A DNA stretch of 11,239 bases from Chitinophagaceae bacterium (lineage in GTDB: Bacteria; Bacteroidota; Bacteroidia; Chitinophagales; Chitinophagaceae), in contig JAOQAL010000211.1 of assembly GCA_025963615.1 (NCBI GenBank), positions 1 to 11,239 of the forward strand, read 5' to 3'. Positions 1-7,550 of the stretch are shown here, one piece after another; the stretch's first letter is position 1; each line of letters opens with the position of its first letter. Below the pieces are notes generated by a model that saw only the letters and a program-made list of their open reading frames with translations, did not search any database and was not told the DNA's origin. The position numbers and the translations under genes were made by a program.

Positions 1-82
1 GGAAGTAAAAAGTGTAGAAATTGTTTTCATGTTATTTGTTTTAAATTGTTTTGAATAATTGTTCTGTTATACTATTTCCAAA

Positions 83-230
83 GCACATGCCACGCTGCCA
101 AAAACAATTCAAGGAAACGTTAAAGGAAATTTTATTGAAAATATCTAAGGGCGCCATTCCCCTGCAACTATTGACAGTAGCGACTTCTGAACAATTGTTA
201 TTTAATGTTAATGGGATAGCAAAGACATAA
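83..230 (+). pseudogene. possible relic of an outer-membrane protein N-terminus
   Basis: This is a weak call. One frame (83-148) reads AHATLPKTIQGNVKGNFIEN followed by I and a stop. After a +1 shift, the next frame (141-230) reads ISKGAIPLQLLTVATSEQLL and then FNVNGIAKT and a stop. The TIQGNVKG and GAIPL...LLTV pieces resemble the first strands of the carboxypeptidase-regulatory-like domain found at the N-terminus of many Bacteroidota outer-membrane beta-barrel proteins. Just upstream, a third frame reads a hydrophobic stretch (IIVLLYYFQS) that could be a broken signal peptide. No intact reading frame joins the pieces and nothing downstream continues the barrel. It could equally be chance similarity in noncoding DNA. 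Confidence 0.2.
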
Positions 231-634
231 AAAACTAACAGGAAGAAACCAGTGAAACCGGCAAGCTTAGTTAATAAAAATGAATTTTTTTTGTAGCATT
301 AAACTTCCGGGTAAATGTATAATCTATGGCTCGCAAAATAAAAACCCAGGAATTCCGGCTTCCCCAGCCACTCTTCAAAAAGCGAAACAGCCTTTCTTTC
401 AACAGCCTTGCTGAATATTTATTTAACACTAAATACCCGTTGGTTTTATGCAAATAGTTATTTCATCGCATCCTATTACCAAATTCAACGGACAGACGCA
501 ATTTTAGACCGGATGAATACATTCTTTAACTTGCAGCCCGGTTGGTTCCATACGATGACAAAAACAAACAACTAAACCGGAAGATTCCAGGATTACCGAC
601 CTGGCAAGATGAGATAAAAACAAAAAAGATCACC
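231..634. other. non-coding stretch upstream of the macroglobulin gene
   Basis: No gene is convincing here. A 60-codon frame on the minus strand (271-453) has no recognisable motif, and its product resembles nothing I know. I found no clean TAnnTTTG -7 element with a suitably spaced -33 TTTG before position 635, so the promoter of the macroglobulin gene is unplaced. The last 35 bases before the start codon are A-rich, as is usual for Bacteroidota leaders that lack a Shine-Dalgarno site. Confidence 0.5.
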
Positions 635-3600
635 ATGAAGCGATTTAAAACTCTTTTCCTTACAACCGTCTTGTTTAACTTTTTTACCATGATCGCGTGC
701 AGCCAGCATCCGCTGAAAAACTATGAACCGCAATGGAAAAAAGTGGACGATTTTGTAAAAAAAGGCCTTCCAAAATCAGCGCTTACTGAGGTAAAAAAGA
801 TTTTTGAATCGGCTAAAAAGGAAAAACAGGATGCACAGGTCATCAAATCGCTGGTGTATATGACCAGTTTGCAGCAGGAAAACCGGGAAGATAATATGAC
901 CGCATCCATAAGGGAAATAGAAAAAGAGATTATAGCAGTAAAAGAACCGGCCGTTTCCATATTAAAAAGCCTGGTAGCAGAGATGTACTGGAATTATTTT
1001 CAAAATAACCGTTGGAAATTCTATGACAGAACCAACAGCACTAATTTTAAAAAAGAAGACATCGCTACCTGGACTATTGACGACCTGCATAAAAAAATCA
1101 GCGACCTGTACATTTTCTCCATTAAGGAAGAAAAACTGTTGCAGCAGACAAAGCTTGAACCATTCGATGCCATTATTATCAAGGGCAATACCAGGAAACT
1201 GAGGCCCACACTTTATGATTTACTGGCCCATCGCGCCTTAGAATATTTTAAAAATGATGAAAGGGACATTACGCGACCTGCCTATGCCTTTGAAATTAAC
1301 CAGGCGCAGGCATTTGCTCCTGCGGGAGAATTCATCAGGCAGAAATTTATTACCAACGATTCCGCCTCTCTCCATCACAAAGCCTTATTGGTCTTCCGGG
1401 ATCTGTTAACGTTTCACCTTCAGCAAAAAAATATGGACGCCTTGGCAGATGCGGATATAGAAAGGCTGGAATTTGTGAGACAATATGCTGTACATCCGGA
1501 TAAAGAACGTTTATATTTAAATGCTATTAACGGCCTTATAAATACTTATTCCACATTTCCCGCTGTGGACCAGGCTTATTACCTGCAGGCACTGTATTAT
1601 GAAACTCTTGCTGCGCAATACAAGCCCTTTGGCGATACTACACATCGTTATGACAGAAAGCGGGCGAAGGAAATCTGCGAAAAAATTATTAATAAATATT
1701 CTGCTTCCGCCGCCGTGGAAACTGAAGGGAAAGTAAACTGCTACAATTTGTTGACGCAAATAAACCAGCAGGAACTTCAATTCAGTGTTGAAAAGGTAAA
1801 TGTGCCTGGTCAGCCTTTCAGGGCGCTGGTAAGCTATCGCAATTTCAATCAATTGTATTTACGCATTATCAAAGCAGATGAAAAGTTAAAACAACAGCTG
1901 GAAAATCCATACGATGAAAAATACTGGAGCAGCCTTCTCGCCGCCACACCCACTAAAAGCTGGCAACAGGAATTACCAGCCACGAATGATTTACAAAAGC
2001 ACAGCGCCGAACTAAAGATTGATGCATTGCCCGCCGGTGACTATGTACTAATAGCAGGCACTCAAAAAAACCTTGATGACAAAAAAACTTTGTCAGGAGC
2101 AAGGCTTTTTCATGTGTCCAATATCAGTTATGTCAGCAGTGGCAATGATTTCTTTGTACTGAACAGGGATAACGGGCAACCGCTGGCGAATGCTGCCGTA
2201 CAAATATGGGAGCAGAAATATGATTCCAAAGCAGGTAAGTATACAAAAGAAAAAACAACTTTGTATAAAACGGATGCGAATGGTTTTTTTAATATGAAAA
2301 AAACAAAGGCAGACAATGACAGAAATAGTTACCGGCTGGATATAACCTATAATCAGGAAAAACTTTTCCTGAATGATTTATTATCCTCTTACTATTACGA
2401 ACGAAATGGAAAAGGTGATGAAGATGAAACAACTACTGCCTGGCTTTTTACGGATCGGGGTATTTACCGCCCAGGGCAAACAGTATACTTTAAAGGAATT
2501 GTAACCGGGAAAAACAAGCCGCAGGAAAGATCAGCGATCCGGTTAAATTATGAATCAAAAATTTACCTGAAAGATGCAAATGATGAATCAGTGGATTCCA
2601 TGAAAGTAAAAACAAATGAATTCGGCTCTTTTTCCGGCAAATTTCAATTGCCGCAAGGCACGCTCAATGGAGGTTTCAGCCTATCTATGAAAAATGACGA
2701 GGGAAGCGCCAATATACAGGTGGAAGAATACAAACGTCCTAAGTTTTTTGTCGACTATGAAAAAATCAAAGGCAGTTATACAATCAACGATACAATTAAA
2801 ATAACCGGAATAGCCAAGGCGTATGCAGGAAATAATATTGACAATGCCGCTGTGAAATACCGGATCGTTCGGGAACCCCGGTTCTTATATCCCTGGCTTT
2901 TTCGCAAATGGTGGCAACCGCCTGTGCAGCAAATGGAAATTGCCCATGGTGAAATAAAAACGGATAAAGATGGCAAATTCAATATGGTATTTATCGCTAT
3001 TCCTGATTTAAGTATTGAAAAGAAATTGGAACCCGTTTTTGATTATAAGGTATATGCCGATGTAACAGACATCAATGGTGAAACCCGCAGCGGGGAGACT
3101 TTTGTATCTGTAAGTTATAAATCACTGATCCTGAAGGTGAATATTGCTTCCTCCTTGCCTGCCGATAGTTTGAAAACTATTGCGATCCGTACGGAAAATA
3201 TGAGTGGCGCCTTTGAACCCGCCAAAGTAAATGTGACCATTACAAGATTGAAAGAAGAAAAAAGGTTGATCCGTAACCGGTATTGGGAACGTCCTGACCA
3301 GTTTGTATTGAACAAAGAAGAATACATCCGCAACTTTCCGTATGATGAATATGCCAATGAAAGCGATTATGAGAGCTGGGGAAAAGAAGGAAAAGTTTTT
3401 GAAAAACAGGATTCGGTAAAAGAAAGTTCGCCATTTGTAATTGGCTCCCGGTCGCTATCGGCATCGCAACTCCAGCCCGGCTTTTACCTGATTGAAATTT
3501 TAACAAGAGATAAAGAAGGCCGTGAAGTAAAAGTTGAAAAATATATTGAGTTGTATAATGAAAAAAGCAACCAGCTTGGCAGGCCGCAATATTTATGGAC

Positions 3601-6600
3601 TGAAAGCAGCAGGCAAATCGAACCAGGAGAAAAGACTTTTATAAAATTGGGCACCACCGCAGATAATTTGTTTATAATACAGGAAACAGATAAACCATCA
3701 GCCAACGCGTTCATCACCAAGCATGATTTTCTAAAACTAAACAATGAAAAGAAATTCTTCGACTTCACCGCTACCGAAGCAGACCGGGGTGGCTATGGCG
3801 TGAATTATTTATTTGTAAAGCATAACCGGTTTTATCAAACCGCACAACAAATCAATGTTCCGTGGACGAATAAAGAGTTGAAAGTTGAATACGCTACATT
3901 CCGGGATAAAACCTTACCCGGCAGTGAAGAAAAATGGAAAGTAAAAATAACCGGTTATAAGAATGAAAAGGTGGCGGCGGAAATGCTGGCGGCGATGTAT
4001 GACGCCTCGCTGGACCAGTTTTATCCATTTGAGTGGAATAAGCCCTATCTCTGGCCGTATTATTATAATAACAACCGTTGGAATGGCTCGCAAAATTTTG
4101 CGCAGATACAATCAGATCAAAGATGGACAATTGATGGCGTTACGAAATATTTTAAGAAAGAGTATGATGTATTAATTGCAAAAGGGAATAATTTTATTTA
4201 TCAATTTCAAAGGCAATTTTCAAACTCCAGACAACACGAAAAGGAAAGGTTATTAGACTCCGCTATTAAAGAAATACCAGATCAAAAAAATTTAAACGAC
4301 GTAGTAGTTACGGCTTATGGTGCGGCAAGAAAAAAGGATATAACCGGATCAGTAGTTGCAATTAAAAACCAGGAACCAAATAAACTTATCGCAGGTGAAG
4401 AACTCCTTAAAAAAATAGATAATTCCACAATTCAAATCCGCAAAAATTTCAACGAAACAGCTTACTTCTTTCCTGATTTGAGAACTGACAACACCGGCGC
4501 CATTGAATTTTCATTTACCATGCCGGAAGCATTAACCAAATGGAAGTTCCAGGCATTAACCCACAGCAAAGAATTAGCATTGGGTTTATCATCAAAAGAA
4601 ATCATTACGCAGAAGCAATTGATGGTACAGCCGAATGCCCCGAGGTTTTTACGGGAAGGCGATAGAATAGAATTCAGCGCTAAAATTGTAAACCTTACGG
4701 ATAAGGAGTTAACAGGCCAGGCAGAGTTACAATTATTTGATGCGACCACTAATCAATCCGTAGATGGCTGGTTCCAGAATATGTTTCCTAATCAATATTT
4801 CACGGTGGCAGCCGGACAAAGCGAGGCGGTGCTATTCCCCATCCAGGTTCCTTACTTATTCAACAAAGCGTTGACCTGGAGAATCGTCGCTAAGGCCAAA
4901 GACATTTCTGATGGCGAAGAGGCAGTCCTGCCCGTATTGACCAACAAAATGCTGGTAACAGAAACTTTGCCACTTACTATGCGTGGCAATGGCACAAAAA
5001 AAATCAAATTTGAAAAACTATCGCAGTCCAGCGAAAGCGAGACATTACAAAATTATTCGCTCACGGTTGAATACACGTCCAATCCTGCCTGGTATGCGGT
5101 ACAAGCCCTGCCTTATTTAATGGAATATCCTTACGAATGTGCTGAGCAAACCTGGAACCGTTATTATGCCAATTCACTGGCAACCATGATTGCCAATTCA
5201 TCTCCACGCATCAAAAAAATAGTTGAACAATGGAAGACAAAAGATACAGCCGCGCTGCTAAGCAATCTGCAGAAGAACCAGGAATTAAAAGCGGTATTGC
5301 TGGAAGAAACTCCCTGGGTATTACAGGCAAAAACTGAAGAGCAACAAAAGAAAAATATAGCCTTGTTGTTTGACATGATAAAGATGGGCAGCGAGCTGAA
5401 AAATAATGTAGAAAGGCTGAAACAGATGCAGCTGGATAATGGCGGTTTTGTATGGTTCAAAGGCGGGCCGGATGATCGATACATTACACAATACATAATC
5501 ACAGGCATCGGACACCTGAAAAAACTGAATGGCATGGCTAACGGGCAGGGAAACAGGCTGAAAGAAATTCTTTCAACAGCTATCCCCTATCTCGACAATA
5601 AAATAAAAGCGGACTACGATTACCTCGTCAAACATAAAACCGATCTGAAAAAATATGTTCCAGGTTCTGCTGAAATTCAATATTTATATATGCGCAGCTT
5701 TTTCCCCGAACATAAAATAGCAGCCGCATCACAATCAGCTTATGGTTATTATAAAGATCGCATTCAAAAAACCTGGGCGCAGCAAAGTAAATATATGCAG
5801 GGCATGATTGCCTTATCATTATACAGGGCGGCTGATACAAAAACTCCGGCAGCTATTCTAAAGTCATTAAAAGAAACATCCGTTGTAAATGAGGAACTGG
5901 GCCGGTATTGGAAAACCCAGCGAAATGGATGGTTTTGGTTCGAAGCGCCCATTGAAACCCAATCCCTGCTGATTGAAGCCTTTACTGAAGCAGGCAAAGA
6001 CACGAAAACAGCAGAAGATTTAAAAACGTGGCTGTTGAAAAACAAACAGACTACTAATTGGCAAACAACCAAAGCAACCGCCGAAGCCTGTTATGCCCTG
6101 TTGCTGCCAGGAACCAATCCGGTAGCTATCGGGGGGATCAGCAACGAACCTATAGTTACGATTAACCTGGGTAGCACCGAAATCAAATCAACGGATGAAC
6201 AACAGGAAGCAGGAACGGGTTATCTCAAAAAAATAATACCCGGTGAAAAAATAAATCCGGGAATGGGAAATATTCTACTAAATGTCAGCGGCAACTCCGC
6301 TCAATCGGGAGCTCCGACCTGGGGTGCTGTGTACTGGCAGTATTTTGAGAATTTAGATAAGATTACAACGGCTTCCACACCATTAAAACTCTCAAAAAAA
6401 CTATTTGTTGAAAAAAATTCTGATCATGGGCCGGTGCTATCACCTCTAAATGATGGGGATGCAATAAAAGTGGGCGACAAAATAAAAGTAAGGATCGAGC
6501 TCCGCGTTGATCGCGACATGGAATATGTACACATGAAAGATATGCGGGCCAGTGCCTTAGAACCCCTGAATGTGTTAAGCAGTTTTAAATGGCAGGGCGG

Positions 6601-6799
6601 CCTGGGTTATTATGAAACTACAAAAGATGCAAGCGCCAATTTTTTCTTTGGCAGCCTGGATAAAGGAACTTATGTCTTTGAATATACATTATTCGCAACG
6701 CACAAGGGAAATTTCAGCAACGGTGTAACAAGTATTCAATGTATGTATGCGCCTGAGTTTAGTTCCCATTCGGAAGGAATCAGGATTAATGTAGAGTGA
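635..6799 (+). CDS. alpha-2-macroglobulin family lipoprotein with thioester (MG2/BRD/A2M/TED)
   Basis: This is a 2054-residue envelope protein predicted to trap proteases: cleavage in a bait region exposes a thioester that binds the attacker covalently. The ATG at 635 is chosen because it begins a lipoprotein signal (MKRFKTLFLTTVLFNFFTM, then IAC with the lipidated Cys22). The frame stays open to a TTG at 542, but that extension is hydrophilic and would bury the signal. Visible parts in order: a helical N-terminal region (about 25-380); early MG domains; the MG2 hallmark YRPGQTV at 611-617; VEEYKRP at 696-702; a bait-region domain starting near 1090 (LPGSEEKWKVKI, then AAMYDASLDQF); the A2M domain from IRKNFNETAYFFPDL at 1268; the thioester CAEQ at 1502-1505 in PYECAEQTWNRYYAN; a TED; and a C-terminal domain ending WQGGLGYYETTKDA...MYAPEFSSHSEGIRI. 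The thioester residues are intact. It is longer than the roughly 1650 residues of E. coli YfhM. Residues 1220-1243 carry a SusC-like TonB signature. No pbpC neighbour is seen. The residues after Cys22 (SQHPLK) show no obvious surface-export signal, so a periplasm-facing anchor is inferred. Confidence 0.95.
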   Translation: MKRFKTLFLTTVLFNFFTMIACSQHPLKNYEPQWKKVDDFVKKGLPKSALTEVKKIFESAKKEKQDAQVIKSLVYMTSLQQENREDNMTASIREIEKEIIAVKEPAVSILKSLVAEMYWNYFQNNRWKFYDRTNSTNFKKEDIATWTIDDLHKKISDLYIFSIKEEKLLQQTKLEPFDAIIIKGNTRKLRPTLYDLLAHRALEYFKNDERDITRPAYAFEINQAQAFAPAGEFIRQKFITNDSASLHHKALLVFRDLLTFHLQQKNMDALADADIERLEFVRQYAVHPDKERLYLNAINGLINTYSTFPAVDQAYYLQALYYETLAAQYKPFGDTTHRYDRKRAKEICEKIINKYSASAAVETEGKVNCYNLLTQINQQELQFSVEKVNVPGQPFRALVSYRNFNQLYLRIIKADEKLKQQLENPYDEKYWSSLLAATPTKSWQQELPATNDLQKHSAELKIDALPAGDYVLIAGTQKNLDDKKTLSGARLFHVSNISYVSSGNDFFVLNRDNGQPLANAAVQIWEQKYDSKAGKYTKEKTTLYKTDANGFFNMKKTKADNDRNSYRLDITYNQEKLFLNDLLSSYYYERNGKGDEDETTTAWLFTDRGIYRPGQTVYFKGIVTGKNKPQERSAIRLNYESKIYLKDANDESVDSMKVKTNEFGSFSGKFQLPQGTLNGGFSLSMKNDEGSANIQVEEYKRPKFFVDYEKIKGSYTINDTIKITGIAKAYAGNNIDNAAVKYRIVREPRFLYPWLFRKWWQPPVQQMEIAHGEIKTDKDGKFNMVFIAIPDLSIEKKLEPVFDYKVYADVTDINGETRSGETFVSVSYKSLILKVNIASSLPADSLKTIAIRTENMSGAFEPAKVNVTITRLKEEKRLIRNRYWERPDQFVLNKEEYIRNFPYDEYANESDYESWGKEGKVFEKQDSVKESSPFVIGSRSLSASQLQPGFYLIEILTRDKEGREVKVEKYIELYNEKSNQLGRPQYLWTESSRQIEPGEKTFIKLGTTADNLFIIQETDKPSANAFITKHDFLKLNNEKKFFDFTATEADRGGYGVNYLFVKHNRFYQTAQQINVPWTNKELKVEYATFRDKTLPGSEEKWKVKITGYKNEKVAAEMLAAMYDASLDQFYPFEWNKPYLWPYYYNNNRWNGSQNFAQIQSDQRWTIDGVTKYFKKEYDVLIAKGNNFIYQFQRQFSNSRQHEKERLLDSAIKEIPDQKNLNDVVVTAYGAARKKDITGSVVAIKNQEPNKLIAGEELLKKIDNSTIQIRKNFNETAYFFPDLRTDNTGAIEFSFTMPEALTKWKFQALTHSKELALGLSSKEIITQKQLMVQPNAPRFLREGDRIEFSAKIVNLTDKELTGQAELQLFDATTNQSVDGWFQNMFPNQYFTVAAGQSEAVLFPIQVPYLFNKALTWRIVAKAKDISDGEEAVLPVLTNKMLVTETLPLTMRGNGTKKIKFEKLSQSSESETLQNYSLTVEYTSNPAWYAVQALPYLMEYPYECAEQTWNRYYANSLATMIANSSPRIKKIVEQWKTKDTAALLSNLQKNQELKAVLLEETPWVLQAKTEEQQKKNIALLFDMIKMGSELKNNVERLKQMQLDNGGFVWFKGGPDDRYITQYIITGIGHLKKLNGMANGQGNRLKEILSTAIPYLDNKIKADYDYLVKHKTDLKKYVPGSAEIQYLYMRSFFPEHKIAAASQSAYGYYKDRIQKTWAQQSKYMQGMIALSLYRAADTKTPAAILKSLKETSVVNEELGRYWKTQRNGWFWFEAPIETQSLLIEAFTEAGKDTKTAEDLKTWLLKNKQTTNWQTTKATAEACYALLLPGTNPVAIGGISNEPIVTINLGSTEIKSTDEQQEAGTGYLKKIIPGEKINPGMGNILLNVSGNSAQSGAPTWGAVYWQYFENLDKITTASTPLKLSKKLFVEKNSDHGPVLSPLNDGDAIKVGDKIKVRIELRVDRDMEYVHMKDMRASALEPLNVLSSFKWQGGLGYYETTKDASANFFFGSLDKGTYVFEYTLFATHKGNFSNGVTSIQCMYAPEFSSHSEGIRINVE
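4292..4363 (+). other. SusC/RagA-type TonB signature inside the macroglobulin bait region
   Basis: Residues 1220-1243 of the macroglobulin include VVVTAYGAARKKDITGSV, flanked by LND before and VAI after. This matches the segment between the carboxypeptidase-like domain and the plug of SusC-family transporters (typical form: L-D/N-E/D-VVV-x-GYG-x-x-K/R-K-x-D/N-L/I-TGSV), which is thought to contain the TonB box. The rest of a plug domain is absent: about 24 residues later the A2M domain starts at 1268. It lies between the bait-region domain and the A2M domain, in an A-rich, low-complexity stretch. The match is plain from the sequence; any role is inference. Confidence 0.8.
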
Positions 6800-6808
6800 G
6801 AAAAGCTT

Positions 6809-6843
6809 TGAGCTATGAGCTGCGAGCTACGAGCTTCGAGACC
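6809..6843 (+). repeat. heptad tract (YGAGCTN)n
   Basis: Five consecutive 7-base units are visible: tgagcta, tgagctg, cgagcta, cgagctt, cgagacc. The same heptad recurs at 6870-6890 (three units) and 7080-7093 (two units). In complementary form it occurs at 7279-7306 (ctcgcag, ctcatcg, ctcgaag, ctcgcag). Here no right arm follows, so this looks like a half copy of the palindromic core. Confidence 0.8.
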
Positions 6844-6860
6844 TAAAGTTATGTAATTTA

Positions 6861-6947
6861 AGAAAGCTGTGAGCTGTGAGCTACGAGACCTATAGTTATT
6901 CAACTTACTTCAGTCTCGCAGCGCATCGCTCGACGCTCGCAGCTTGG
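6861..6947. repeat. diverged copy of the palindromic core
   Basis: It aligns to the later cores from agaaagctg to gcagcttggt but has one extra heptad in its left arm and several substitutions. The arms gctacgagac (6880-6889) and gtctcgcagc (6913-6922) are complementary except for one position. It starts 210 bases before the next core, not 161, so it lies outside the regular tandem period. Confidence 0.8.
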
Positions 6948-7020
6948 TGTATGCCCGGGAATTAGAAAAGAGAAATTAATTATTTTTATAGCAAAGGAAA
7001 ATACTACGTGTCCATTTGGT

Positions 7021-7181
7021 TCTCTTCTTCAAGATTGAACCACATAGAAGACCTATGGTTATGTAACTTAAGAAAGCTGCGAGCTGCGAGACCTATAGTT
7101 ATGTATCTTACTTCAGTCTCGCAGCTCATCGCTCGAAGCTCGCAGCTTGGTAATACTATGTGTCCTATATATCTATGTGGT
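7021..7181. repeat. 161-base direct repeat, unit 1
   Basis: It starts tctcttcttcaagattgaac and ends ctatgtggt. It contains a heptad hairpin with arms at 7081-7092 (gagctgcgagac) and 7116-7127 (gtctcgcagctc). A short internal duplication is also present: agacctatggttatgtaac near 7049 and agacctatagttatgtatc near 7089. Similarity to the following units extends leftward to about 7002 (tactacgtgtcc), but with a deletion of several bases. Confidence 0.9.
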
Positions 7182-7208
7182 TCCCTTCTTCAAGATTGAA
7201 CCACATAG
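7173..7208. repeat. perfect 11-base inverted repeat spanning the unit 1/unit 2 junction
   Basis: The arms are ctatgtggttc (7173-7183) and gaaccacatag (7198-7208), separated by 14 bases (ccttcttcaagatt). The identical structure recurs at 7334-7369. A shorter version (ggttc/gaacc) sits at the left edge of unit 1. There is no run of T after the stem, so it is not a standard intrinsic terminator. Confidence 0.85.
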
Positions 7209-7342
7209 GAGACCTATGGTTCTGTAACTTAAGAAAGCTGCGAGCTGCGAGACCTATAGTTATGTATCTTACTTCAGTCTCGCAGCTCATCGCTCGAAGC
7301 TCGCAGCTTGGTAATACTATGTGCCCTATATGCCTATGTGGT
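7182..7342. repeat. 161-base direct repeat, unit 2
   Basis: It is adjacent to unit 1 in direct orientation. By my count it has six mismatches to unit 1 in 161 bases and no indels, and most of the differences are transitions. It carries the same heptad hairpin: 7242-7253 pairs perfectly with 7277-7288 across a 23-base loop. In addition, 7235-7241 (aagctgc) can pair with 7303-7309 (gcagctt), giving a longer stem with a one-sided bulge. The beginning of a third unit follows at 7343-7369 and then diverges. Confidence 0.9.
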
Positions 7343-7369
7343 TCCCTTCTTCAAGATTGAACCACATAG
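7334..7369. repeat. second copy of the 11-base inverted repeat
   Basis: The arms ctatgtggttc (7334-7344) and gaaccacatag (7359-7369) repeat the 7173-7208 hairpin exactly 161 bases later, with an identical 14-base loop. It marks the right end of the regular array: immediately after it, cacatag is followed by aacatag and the sequence leaves the repeat. Confidence 0.85.
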
Positions 7370-7380
7370 AACATAGGAGA

Positions 7381-7550
7381 AGAAAACATAGATTGGCTCA
7401 TAGTTAAATCATGATAAAAAAGAAAGTTCAATTACCCAGCTATTACGACCGGTAATTAAATTTAGGGAGGAACCCCGGTACAGGCTAAATTATTATTTAC
7501 AAACAAGGTGTATTCAAATTTTATCTTGTTTATTAAATTATTTTTGGTGG
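7381..7550. other. leader region between the repeat array and the oxidoreductase gene
   Basis: No gene is visible. There is a 7-base inverted repeat, aattacc (7430-7436) and ggtaatt (7451-7457), with a 14-base loop. A TATTTTTG matching the TAnnTTTG consensus lies at 7539-7546. It is only four bases from the ATG and has no -33 TTTG at a fitting distance, so it is not called as a promoter. Confidence 0.5.

Larger units (their letters stand above)
6804..7380. repeat. palindromic heptad and tandem repeat array (about 3.5 copies)
   Basis: This intergenic array begins a few bases after the macroglobulin stop codon. Its core is a left arm of GAGCTGC-type heptads ending in CGAGACC, a 20-25 base spacer (ctatagttatgtatcttac and similar), then a right arm that is the reverse complement (gtctcgcagctc) and ends gctcgcagcttggt. 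There is a left-arm-only half copy (6804-6852), a diverged complete core (6861-6947) and two near-identical cores (from 7071 and from 7232). The last two lie within 161-base direct repeats. The sequence from about 6948 to 7001 is not repeated. The period is not a multiple of three, and the short frames crossing it only repeat each other, so it is non-coding. It could be a REP/BIME-like or MITE-like family, or a structured transcript. Confidence 0.9.

Noticed and set aside
271..453. 60-codon frame on the minus strand in the left intergenic region
   Set aside because: No recognisable motif, no promoter or ribosome-binding context, and length within chance expectation for AT-rich DNA.
542..634. 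N-terminal extension of the macroglobulin from a TTG start
   Set aside because: The extra 31 residues are hydrophilic and would bury the lipoprotein signal peptide that begins at the ATG at 635.
7173..7208. Rho-independent terminator
   Set aside because: The stem is perfect but is not GC-rich at its base and has no run of T after it; the repetition points to a repeat family instead.
7008..7360. Two similar short plus-strand frames (63 and 66 codons) over the repeat array
   Set aside because: They resemble each other only because the 161-base unit is duplicated. The period is not a multiple of three and the products look like translated palindromes.
6804..7380. CRISPR array
   Set aside because: The repeats are adjacent 161-base units and heptads without unique spacers of uniform length, and no cas genes are present.
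7539..7546. TATTTTTG as a promoter for the oxidoreductase
   Set aside because: It ends four bases before the ATG, which would require a leaderless transcript, and no -33 element is at a suitable distance.
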